From: Gemmatimonadota bacterium
GTDB taxonomy: Bacteria; Gemmatimonadota; Gemmatimonadetes; Gemmatimonadales; Gemmatimonadaceae
Direction of reading: 5' to 3'
Length of the DNA: 64,000 bases
Assembly (NCBI GenBank): GCA_016704465.1
Contig: JADJAD010000001.1
Coordinates: forward strand, 124,001 to 188,000
Below, piece after piece: positions 32,784 through 40,611 of the stretch; position 1 is the stretch's first letter, and every line of letters starts with the position of its first letter. Under the pieces are notes generated by a model. The model was not told the DNA's origin. It worked only from the letters and a program-made list of their open reading frames with translations, and searched no databases. The translations under genes and the position numbers were made by a program.

Positions 32784-34280
32784 CTAACGAATCGGCAGCG
32801 TCACCGTGATGCGATGGACGCTCACGACCCCACCATCCAACGTGAGGGGAGCACCGGGCGCGGCGATGATGCCGCCGGCACTCGTCGCGATGCCAGCGGC
32901 CATCGGCGGCAAGACCAGCTGGCCTCCCGACTGCCCGTCGGAGCACCCGATTGCACCACAGGTGCGATACCACGTGTACTGCAACTCGACGTTGTGGCTG
33001 CGGTACTTCACGCCAAGGCTCGGGGACCATTCGACCCAGTCCTCGTCCTGCGTGCGATACGACCGCTGCACGTGGTTGTACTGCTTGAGGCGATACCGGA
33101 TCGCGTAGGCGCCGAGCCCCGCCTGCAGGCCGAGCGCCGAGGACGAGTCGGCCTTGAGTGGGATCTCCTGGCTCACGCCCATGCGCATGCGCGCATTGTT
33201 GAAGCGAAACGTGTTGTCCACCGTGCGCTCGCCGGCGCGAATCGTCCCCCCGACGACGATGGCAGTGTCGCGCTCCGCCGTCGCCCACGTGTCGGCGAAC
33301 ATCGGTTCGTACAGCACATCCACGCCGGCGACGAATCCACCGATCGTTCGCGCCACGCCGACGCCCGCATTGAACGCGGAGGTGTTGCCCGGATCACGCG
33401 GGATGTTCTGGACATCATAGTTCGGGATCTTCGGATGCGAGAGGCGATTCGCCGTTCCCACGAAGCCGATGCGCCAGCCCTCTGACCCGAGCGGATAGGC
33501 GTACCTGGCATGCACGCCCCAGATGTTCGTATGATCCTCGTTATGCTCCTCGCGCTCGAAGAAGTCGGGGGGCTGGCCCGGTACCACCCAGCGCCAGAGC
33601 GAGTAGTGCACGTCGTGCACCACACTGGTGCGGTTGTGCACCAGCACGGCGTCCAGCGTGCGCTGGCCGGAGAAGTCCTTGGTGAGACCCAGGCGCAGGT
33701 CCACGAGATGACCGTCCTGCTGGATCCGGTCGCTCCCGGCGTACAGCAGGTCGACGCCGTCGACGGCGCCAAGTCCCGCATAATATGCGGCGGCGCCTAG
33801 CGACAGGCCGCCGGAGAGCCGGCGCGCCAGCGACGCCTCGACGTAGGAGTTCGTCGCGGTCTGCTCGCTGATCGGAAGGTTCCACGATGGCCCGGCACGA
33901 TCGAGTTGTTGCAGTGCGACCAGTGCCGTGCCCGACCAGTTGCCGGCACTGAACAGTCCGCCCACTGGAACGGTACGTCCGCCGCCGCGCCCCCCAGTGA
34001 TGGAGTGCGAGTAGGGATTGGCGAAGACGTATCCGCGCGTCAGGCGCGTCGCGCGCGCCGGGTTGACGAACGGATCGAAGAGCGTGTCGTTGACCGCGAT
34101 ATTCACTCCCCCCATTCCCGGCCGCTGGGATGGGAAGAGATCGAACTGCTGGCCCTGGTGGACGGGCACGGTCTTGGGCGTCACCAATTGCCCTGGGGCC
34201 TCGGTTCCGACGAGTGCAACCGAAAGCAAGCTCAGGCACACACACCGGACACGCACGCGAGATCGGACGGACAGTGACAT
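32784..34280 (-). CDS. Probable outer-membrane beta-barrel protein
   Basis: 498 aa from the ATG at 34280 (MSLSVRSRVRVRCVCLSLLS, a signal peptide); the frame stays open to 35702 but that part is a shadow of the amidohydrolase gene. The mature part is made of amphipathic strands typical of porin/FadL-like barrels (SWNLPISEQTATNSYVEASL, LSLGAAAYYAGLGAVDGVDL, NIWGVHARYAYPLGSEGWR, SSALGLQAGLGAYAIRYRL, WVEWSPSLGVKYRSHNVELQ), ending VSVHRITVTLPIR without a terminal aromatic residue. Two Cys (TCGAIGCSDG) sit in a late loop. I do not recognise the exact family. A strong terminator follows. Confidence 0.72.
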   Translation of the reverse strand: MSLSVRSRVRVRCVCLSLLSVALVGTEAPGQLVTPKTVPVHQGQQFDLFPSQRPGMGGVNIAVNDTLFDPFVNPARATRLTRGYVFANPYSHSITGGRGGGRTVPVGGLFSAGNWSGTALVALQQLDRAGPSWNLPISEQTATNSYVEASLARRLSGGLSLGAAAYYAGLGAVDGVDLLYAGSDRIQQDGHLVDLRLGLTKDFSGQRTLDAVLVHNRTSVVHDVHYSLWRWVVPGQPPDFFEREEHNEDHTNIWGVHARYAYPLGSEGWRIGFVGTANRLSHPKIPNYDVQNIPRDPGNTSAFNAGVGVARTIGGFVAGVDVLYEPMFADTWATAERDTAIVVGGTIRAGERTVDNTFRFNNARMRMGVSQEIPLKADSSSALGLQAGLGAYAIRYRLKQYNHVQRSYRTQDEDWVEWSPSLGVKYRSHNVELQYTWYRTCGAIGCSDGQSGGQLVLPPMAAGIATSAGGIIAAPGAPLTLDGGVVSVHRITVTLPIR

Positions 34281-34429
34281 AGGCGAGCTCCGCGAGGGTG
34301 GGCGAGGGTGCGACGACCCTCTCCTATTAGACACCTCGGATGCGGCCTCCACCGTCACATCTCCACGGGTGGGTACTCCCGCCTCAACGATTCTCGCGCG
34401 GGCCGCGCCGTATGCGCGCGCCGCCGAGC

Positions 34430-35743
34430 CTACCGGATATTCCACCCGTTCACCGGCCCCCCGTGGAAGAACGCCCCCGGCGTCATCACCCCGCCCTGCT
34501 TGAACACCACGCCGTCCTTCATCACGAACCGTACGTCGCGGACTGCGTCGATCCGCTCCAGCGGGTTGCCGTTCACGGCCACCAGGTCGGCGATCATCCC
34601 GACCTTGATCGGCCCACGCGTCTTTTCCGTCTCGCTCACCTTGTAGCCGTTGATCGTCATGGCCCGCAGGATGTCGACCGCCGGAATGCCGGCCGCCTTC
34701 CACGTCTCGATGAACTCGATGGCCACTTCGCCGCGCGTCTTGCCCGGCACGTAGTAGTCGGCATCGGTGGAGAAGGTGAGCGGGACCTTGTTGTCGTAGG
34801 CGTTCTTGAGGCCCGCGACGGTGCGCTGGAAGCGCGCCGCTGTCGTGTGGTTTCCCTCGCTTAGCGAAACGGGCGTCTCCGTCCCCGCCCGCCAGATCCC
34901 CTTCTGCGCCATCAGCTTGTGCATCTCGTCGGTGAGCCCGTTGTCGTGGGCGATGGACCAGAGCCCGCCCTCGATCGCCCGGCGTGCCCCGTCCACCGTC
35001 TGCACGTGCCCCTCGACCTTCATCCCGATCCTCGCCGCCTCGCGCACGAACAGCTTCACGTCGTCGACCGAGTAGCCCCACGGCTTGCAGTCGACGCAGA
35101 TCTTGATCACGCGCGCGCCGAACAGCGCGTTCTGACGCACCGCCTTGACCATCTCGTCCGGCGTATCGGCGTCGAGATACTCCGGGTACACGATCTTCTT
35201 GTCGATCGCCATCTCGGGCGTGGGCCAGAACTGCCCGCCCATTCCCCCGATGATCAATCCCGAGTTCACGATTGTCGGCCCGGGAATCCAGCCCTGCTCG
35301 ATGGCCTGGCGCAGCGCCACGTCGGCGTAGTTGCCGTTGTTCCCCATGTCGCGCACGATCGTGAACCCCGACGCCAGCATCTGGATCCCGTTCGACGCGG
35401 CCTGGATGGCGCGCAGCGGCGTGGACTCCATCACATACGTCATGTAGTAGACGTTGTTCTCGGGGATCACCTTGTAGGTGAGCGCGAGGTGGTTGTGCGC
35501 GTCCACGAAGCCGGGAAGCACCACCTGCTGCGAGAGGTCGATGACGGTTGCGCCTGACGGGATGGCGACATTGGCGCCGATCGCGGTGAACTTCCCGTTC
35601 TCCACCAGGATGACCTGGTTCGTGGCGCTCGTCCCGGCCTCGGGGTCGACGAGGCGACCGGCCTTGATGGCGGTGACCTGGGCGTGGGAGGCGACGGACC
35701 ACGCGAAGAAGAGGAGGGCGGGGAGGCGGATGGGGAACGACAT
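34430..35743 (-). CDS. Secreted amidohydrolase (M38, imidazolonepropionase-like)
   Basis: 437 aa with signal peptide (LPALLFFAWSVASHAQ). Metal-dependent TIM-barrel amidohydrolase: entry strand IKAGRLVDPEAGTSATNQVIL, metal ligands DAHNH, a possible bridging Lys region (GARVIKICVD), EGHVQ and SIAHDNG His residues, and TFSTDADYYVPG with the catalytic Asp; C-terminal GPIKVGMIADLVAVNGNPLE. The set of ligands is complete, so hydrolase activity (probably on a peptide-like or cyclic amide substrate) is likely. It begins 17 bp from a heptad-repeat tract and has no ribosome binding site. 149 bp separate its stop from the barrel gene start on the same strand. Confidence 0.92.
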   Translation of the reverse strand: MSFPIRLPALLFFAWSVASHAQVTAIKAGRLVDPEAGTSATNQVILVENGKFTAIGANVAIPSGATVIDLSQQVVLPGFVDAHNHLALTYKVIPENNVYYMTYVMESTPLRAIQAASNGIQMLASGFTIVRDMGNNGNYADVALRQAIEQGWIPGPTIVNSGLIIGGMGGQFWPTPEMAIDKKIVYPEYLDADTPDEMVKAVRQNALFGARVIKICVDCKPWGYSVDDVKLFVREAARIGMKVEGHVQTVDGARRAIEGGLWSIAHDNGLTDEMHKLMAQKGIWRAGTETPVSLSEGNHTTAARFQRTVAGLKNAYDNKVPLTFSTDADYYVPGKTRGEVAIEFIETWKAAGIPAVDILRAMTINGYKVSETEKTRGPIKVGMIADLVAVNGNPLERIDAVRDVRFVMKDGVVFKQGGVMTPGAFFHGGPVNGWNIR

Positions 35744-35760
35744 GGCGGGGAACCGGAACC

Positions 35761-35828
35761 GGGACGGGAGACGGGAGACGGGAGACGGGAGACGGGAGAC
35801 GGGAGACGGGAGATGGGAGATGGGAGAC
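35761..35828 (+). repeat. Heptad repeat (GGGAGAC)n, copy d
   Basis: The longest such tract: about nine heptads, the last ones changed to GGGAGAT. It lies 17 bp upstream of the M38 amidohydrolase start; in that gene's sense it is a (GTCTCCC)n leader. Confidence 0.85.
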
Positions 35829-35899
35829 TTAGGTGCGCCGGCCCGGCGGCGTCAAGCACGCACCGCCGTCTGGTGCACCAGCGGCTCGCGCTTGCCGCG

Positions 35900-38011
35900 T
35901 CAGAGAAAGACGTCGGTGCCCACTCCTCTCCATCCAGTCCACGTCGTTCCGCCGTCGCCGGAATGGTTGTACCTCGCCTGGAAGTGGTCATTGATGCAGA
36001 CCACGCGAAGCTGATTCCCTGTGGAGTCACCAGCGAGCGCTGGTGCGGAGCTGAAGGCGCCGTCGGGCACTTCCGACCAGTGCGGAAGCCATGCGCCACC
36101 GGCGTTCACGCTCGTGTTGCGCCAGAGCTTGCGATCGGTGCCGCGGCCGACGACGTGCACCCGGGTCCCGTCGGCCGACGCCGTGGCCGACGGCGACGAC
36201 GTAAAGATCCCCTGGCCGATCGGCTGCCAGTGCGGCTGCCACGCGCCGCCCTGCATGGCATGATTGCGCCAGATGCGGTAGTCGGTGCCCCGACCGAAGA
36301 CATGCACCGTCTTGCCGTCGTGCGACGCGGCCGCCGCCGGCGCGGACGTGAAGATGCCCTGGCCGATCGGCAACCAGGCGCTCCACGTCGCCCCCCCGTC
36401 CACGGAACGGCTCTGGTACATGCGACCGTCGAGTCCCGTGCCAAATACGTGCAGCAGCTGGCCGTTTGCCGACATGGTGAGCGCCGGTCCGGTGTCGAAG
36501 GTCCCGTCGCCGATCGGCAACCACCCCTGCCAATTCACCCCGGCGTTGGTCGACCAGGCGCGCCACATGCGGTTGTCTGTCCCTCGTCCGACCACCATGA
36601 TGCGCTGCCCGTCGCTGGATGCCGCTGCGGCAAGTCCGGACGTGACCACGGCCGACGGGAACTCAACCGATGCATCCCACACCACGTTGCCGAGCGCGGC
36701 CGGGACGCCGCGCCGACGCACCACCGCCCCGGTGTGCCGGCGGGCGAAGAGGAAGACCGCGTTGGGGCCGGCCGCGATGATCGCGGGCCTGGGATGCGCG
36801 CACTCGTGGAACACGGGACTCGATGCGCCGAAGAGGGCATTCCAGTCGTTGTCCATGCGTCGCATCACGGCGATGATCCGATCCACCGCAGCGCTGCCGA
36901 ACGTGATGTGGGTGTTGGTCATCGCACCGAACGCCGTCTTGTTCGCGAGCAGGACGACCATGTTGGAATAACTCCCCGCCGTCGCGCCGTTGTGGGAGAT
37001 CATGGCCTTCCCGGATCCGGGCGACGACGAGCTCCATCCTCCGCGCACGAAGCTGCTGGCGGGCGAGACCTGTCGGGTCTGCATGTCGAGCCGTGCGGCC
37101 AGGGTGAAGAGCTGCGGGTCGGGACGCACCTGTTCGCGGAGGAAGAGTCCGAGTTCAATCGCCGAGCAGCAGGCAGCGCCGACCGGGTTGCGCGGGTGCC
37201 AGCTGAACGCAGGCAGCTGCGAGTTGGTGTCGGGGATGACCGCGAAATTCGCGGGATCCCAGGCGTGCAGCCATGGACCATCGAGCGGCCCCGGCGACAG
37301 CACCCCGAAGCCGGCCTTCGCCATGCCGAGGGGACCATAGAGGTGCGTGCGCACCAGGTCCTCGTACAGCGTTCCCGTCCTCTGCTCGGCCATGGACGCG
37401 CAGATAACGCCGCCACCACCGTAGTGCACGCAGTCCCCGGGTTGGCATGTGGTCGTCCCCGGAGCGCACGCCGGGTCTATGTCGCCGTCCGGCTCGCGGC
37501 AGATGAGTGGATCGCGCACCGCGGCATCGACATATGCCTGACGACGCTGCATGAGCTTCGCCTTGGTCAGGTCGGCGGCCGTCCACCCGATGTACGCGTT
37601 CGCGTCGTCGCCCCTCGGCTCGTACTGCATCCCCGAGACGTGGGCGATGAACTGCTCGACGGTCACGTTGCGAAAGACGGGGAGCGTCCCGAACGCGACC
37701 CCCACCTGTGGGAAGACCTCGGCCAGCGTCGTGGTCCACGCCAACTGGCCGACCTTGTCCTGGATGAGCTTTCCCATCAGGTGCGCGGTGATGACTTTCG
37801 ACATCGAGCCGAGGTTGAAACGATCGACCGACGTGATCGTGTTCGACGCTCCCGACGCGTCGATGCGGCGGAGGCCGAGCTGTGCGCTCATCATCTCGCT
37901 CCCCGCCTGGCGCACGAGCACCGCGGCGAGCGCGGGAACGCCGCACTCGGACATGACTTCGCGCATCTTCTGCTGGAGGAAGTTCCGGGCCTGCAGGTTG
38001 GGTCTGGTCAT
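35900..38011 (-). CDS. Beta-lactamase-fold serine hydrolase with C-terminal propeller
   Basis: 703 aa. Residues about 10-390 have the class C beta-lactamase/DD-peptidase (PF00144) pattern: SMSK (nucleophile and Lys, about 69-72), HYGGGGV in the place of the Tyr-x-Asn motif, and SHNGATAGS for the third (HxG) motif. Five or six Cys in the middle (PACAPGTTTCQPGDC, AACCSA) hint at an exported, disulfide-bonded protein, yet no signal peptide is visible at the ATG. Residues about 400-703 are five repeats of a PLL-like/DUF346 propeller (RIMVVGRGTDNRMWRAWS, VHVFGRGTDYRIWRNHA, VHVVGRGTDRKLWRNTS), which may bind glycans. Substrate unknown; esterase or peptidase activity is as likely as lactamase. Confidence 0.85.
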   Translation of the reverse strand: MTRPNLQARNFLQQKMREVMSECGVPALAAVLVRQAGSEMMSAQLGLRRIDASGASNTITSVDRFNLGSMSKVITAHLMGKLIQDKVGQLAWTTTLAEVFPQVGVAFGTLPVFRNVTVEQFIAHVSGMQYEPRGDDANAYIGWTAADLTKAKLMQRRQAYVDAAVRDPLICREPDGDIDPACAPGTTTCQPGDCVHYGGGGVICASMAEQRTGTLYEDLVRTHLYGPLGMAKAGFGVLSPGPLDGPWLHAWDPANFAVIPDTNSQLPAFSWHPRNPVGAACCSAIELGLFLREQVRPDPQLFTLAARLDMQTRQVSPASSFVRGGWSSSSPGSGKAMISHNGATAGSYSNMVVLLANKTAFGAMTNTHITFGSAAVDRIIAVMRRMDNDWNALFGASSPVFHECAHPRPAIIAAGPNAVFLFARRHTGAVVRRRGVPAALGNVVWDASVEFPSAVVTSGLAAAASSDGQRIMVVGRGTDNRMWRAWSTNAGVNWQGWLPIGDGTFDTGPALTMSANGQLLHVFGTGLDGRMYQSRSVDGGATWSAWLPIGQGIFTSAPAAAASHDGKTVHVFGRGTDYRIWRNHAMQGGAWQPHWQPIGQGIFTSSPSATASADGTRVHVVGRGTDRKLWRNTSVNAGGAWLPHWSEVPDGAFSSAPALAGDSTGNQLRVVCINDHFQARYNHSGDGGTTWTGWRGVGTDVFL

Positions 38012-38196
38012 CGGCGTGGACGGGGTCAGGGCTCGCGAGCGGGGGTCACGCGCAGTCCGCGTGCAGCAGCGGGGTGGACAGGCCGCGCGGCCGCGTCAGG
38101 CACGGGCAGAGGCCTATAGTGCGGCGTGCACCCGCCAGCGGCAACGTCCCAAACATCTGCCCCTGCCGGCATGGGGAACGGCGGCCGGGAGAACGA

Positions 38197-40611
38197 CTAT
38201 CGGCGGTGCGTCGAGGCGCCGTCATCGTGGAGCATCGCCACCACCCGCTGCCGCACCCGCGCACGCATCTCCGCGGGGGCCAGCACCTCGGCGTCGGCCC
38301 CGTACTGCAGCACGTGCCGCACTCCCCATTCTGCGTCGGCCAGCGGGTGCTCCATTTCCAGGCTGCCGTCAGCCGCAGGCGATCGCCCCTCCCGCTCGGC
38401 GATCCAGCGCGCGACCCGAGGGGAGTAGCGCACGCGCATCGTCGCGGGCCCGTCGTGCTGGAAGACACGCCCCTCGCGCACCACGCTGTCCACGGAGAAG
38501 CCGGCCGGGCGCTCGTACCGCTCGACCGTCGCCTCGGCCCCCTCCACCCGGTCCATGCGGAAGACGCGCACCCCTGCCTCCCGATCGCAATGCGCCACCA
38601 CGTACAGCATCCCGCTCGCGACCACCAGCGCATACGGACTCACGATCCGCTCCCCCGCCGTCGCGCTTCCCGACTTGCGATACACCAGCCGCAGCTTGCG
38701 CTGCTCGCGCAGCGCCGTGCGCACCTGCGCCAGGTGTTCGGTCGTCCCTCCTGCACCCAGCGACGCGCCGCGCATGGCGTCGGGGATGGGATCGCCTGGG
38801 AGTCGCGCAATGACCTCCCGCAACCGCGCACTCGCCCGGTCGAGCACCGGGTGCTCGTCAGGCGGCCGCATGGCCCGCTGCACCGCCAGCCCCAGTTCCA
38901 GCGCGCACAGCTCCGGCACCGTGAGCCGCATGGGGCGCAGCAGGTGGTTGGAGAGCGCCGACACGCGATCGGGCTCGACGAAGAGTTGCACCCCCTCCAC
39001 GAACCCTCCGGGGGCGTCGAATCGCGCGACGAGTGAGTACAGGTCGCGCTGCAGCGTCTCCACCGTCGTCCCCACCTGCGCGGCCACCGCCTGCAGGCTG
39101 TGCTCCTCGCCGTCGGCGATCTGCGGGACGACGTGCAGGATGCGCCGCAGCTGAGCGGCGGCTCCCTTGGGCTGCCATGGTTCGCGAGCGCGAGGGGTCG
39201 CGGACGCGGAAGGCGGCGTCGACGCCGCCGACGTCGTGTCGCCACCATCCATCGGCGGCGTGACGCCGATACCGGCGGTTGCACCTGTGAACTTCGCTGG
39301 CGCGATCGAGGACACGGCCCCTGCACCGCCGCCTAACGACTCGCCCGTCGCATCGCCCGTCGCATCGCCCGTCGCATCGCCCGTCGCATCGCCCGTCGCA
39401 TCGCCAGCGTACAGCGCGGCTGTCGCCGACAGCACCTGACGATACGCCTGGATGATCCCGTCCGGCGCGCGAGGCAGCAGCTCTCCCGCGAACGAACACA
39501 GCCACCGCACGAAGGCGTCGGGACGCCGGACCTCGAACGCACGGATGTGGTCACGTCCTTCCACCGCCCGGCCCAGCTTCGACGCGGCCACCGTCGGCCC
39601 CGACGAACCGACAAAGGCCACCAGGGCCGTGGTCGGCTCGCCATCACCGAGTTCCCACGTCTGGCGCGACCGCGCGTGCTCACGCAGGCGGAAGCTGGCG
39701 TCGATCACATAGTCCGCGCTCTGCGAACGCGCGCTATTCACCTTGACCGCGCTCATGCGGCTCAGCCGGAAGTTGCGCAGCTCCTCCCGCTCACGGTCAC
39801 GTGCGGCGAGGTACCAGTGCGCGCTGATGAAGAAGAGCCCGTACGGCTCCACCTCGCGCGCCTCGGTACGATCGCTGCTCATTGCGTGATAGGTAAAGGC
39901 GACCAGCTTTCTGCGGCGCAGCGCATCGCCAAGTGCCTCGAACGTCGCCGCGTCGGGACGCGCGCGCGCGAGCACGACGCGGGGTTCGTCCGATGCGTGC
40001 ATCGCCGAGTCGACCGGCAGGTCGACAGCCAGCTTGCGCAGCGCATGATCGACATCGGCGGCGAGGATCGGGTCACCCAGGGCGCGCACTCCGGCCGCGG
40101 CATCCACCACGGCCTGCAGTTCGTCGGCCTCGAAGGTCAACGAGGTCAACGCCCGGTAGCCCCACGTGTCGGGGCGGTGTGGTTGCACCACGGCGCCCCC
40201 GGGAACGGCAAAGCACAGGTATGGGAGATAGAAGCTGTTGTGCTTCAGCCGATAGGCAGCGCCGGGATTGCCGTCGGCATCGTCCAGCGACTCGATCGGC
40301 ACGCCGAAGTCGCGCAGCTCGTCCTTGTCACGCTCGAAGGCGCGCTTGAGCGAGTCGAGCGTGGTCTTGCGCTGTTTCGGGTTGCCCGCCTGCGCCGCCG
40401 CGGCCACGGTGCGCGCGTACTCGGCCACGTGCGGCACGAGCTCTTCGAACGTCACCGGCTGCGTGCGCGCGAGCAGCGCGGCGATCAGGTCCACCCAGCG
40501 CTGCAGCTTCGGGTTGGGGGCGCCGGCCCCCGGAGGCGGCTGACGGAAGTCGTCGTCCGCCTCGTCCGGCTCGCCCGCGTCGGGCGACGCATCACGCTTG
40601 GGAGGCATCAT
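38197..40611 (-). CDS. pafBC: Fused PafB-PafC-type WYL-domain DNA-damage regulator
   Basis: 804 aa with two successive HTH-WYL-WCX units. First unit: HTH region about 35-120 (RWVDLIAALLARTQPVTFEEL), WYL core (KLVAFTYHAMSSDRTEAREVEPYGLFF, HWYLAARD), WCX about 320-395. Then a linker holding GDAT five times (DNA 39342-39401), and a second unit: HTH (RRILHVVPQIADGEEHSLQA), WYL (KLRLVYRKSG, SPYALVVASGMLYVVAHC), WCX to the end. PafB and PafC act as a heterodimer in mycobacteria to activate LexA-independent DNA-damage genes; natural fusions are known. Its ATG overlaps the recD stop (ATGA), making it the last gene of a recC-recB-recD operon, strong support for a role in the damage response and perhaps feedback on the operon. 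Confidence 0.88.
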   Translation of the reverse strand: MMPPKRDASPDAGEPDEADDDFRQPPPGAGAPNPKLQRWVDLIAALLARTQPVTFEELVPHVAEYARTVAAAAQAGNPKQRKTTLDSLKRAFERDKDELRDFGVPIESLDDADGNPGAAYRLKHNSFYLPYLCFAVPGGAVVQPHRPDTWGYRALTSLTFEADELQAVVDAAAGVRALGDPILAADVDHALRKLAVDLPVDSAMHASDEPRVVLARARPDAATFEALGDALRRRKLVAFTYHAMSSDRTEAREVEPYGLFFISAHWYLAARDREREELRNFRLSRMSAVKVNSARSQSADYVIDASFRLREHARSRQTWELGDGEPTTALVAFVGSSGPTVAASKLGRAVEGRDHIRAFEVRRPDAFVRWLCSFAGELLPRAPDGIIQAYRQVLSATAALYAGDATGDATGDATGDATGDATGESLGGGAGAVSSIAPAKFTGATAGIGVTPPMDGGDTTSAASTPPSASATPRAREPWQPKGAAAQLRRILHVVPQIADGEEHSLQAVAAQVGTTVETLQRDLYSLVARFDAPGGFVEGVQLFVEPDRVSALSNHLLRPMRLTVPELCALELGLAVQRAMRPPDEHPVLDRASARLREVIARLPGDPIPDAMRGASLGAGGTTEHLAQVRTALREQRKLRLVYRKSGSATAGERIVSPYALVVASGMLYVVAHCDREAGVRVFRMDRVEGAEATVERYERPAGFSVDSVVREGRVFQHDGPATMRVRYSPRVARWIAEREGRSPAADGSLEMEHPLADAEWGVRHVLQYGADAEVLAPAEMRARVRQRVVAMLHDDGASTHRR
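39342..39401 (-). repeat. 12-bp in-frame tandem repeat in pafBC linker
   Basis: Five perfect copies of CGCCCGTCGCAT (+ strand), encoding repeated GDAT between the PafB-like and PafC-like halves. Multiples of 12 keep the frame, so copy number could change by slippage and vary linker length. Confidence 0.9.

Noticed and set aside
34281..35702. N-terminal extension of the outer-membrane protein frame to 972 aa
   Set aside because: The extension is the M38 amidohydrolase read in another frame; a signal peptide at 34280 marks the true start.
35684..38119. 811-codon open frame on the plus strand
   Set aside because: Antisense to the beta-lactamase-fold and amidohydrolase genes, which have clear family motifs; its own translation is Arg/His-rich and matches nothing.
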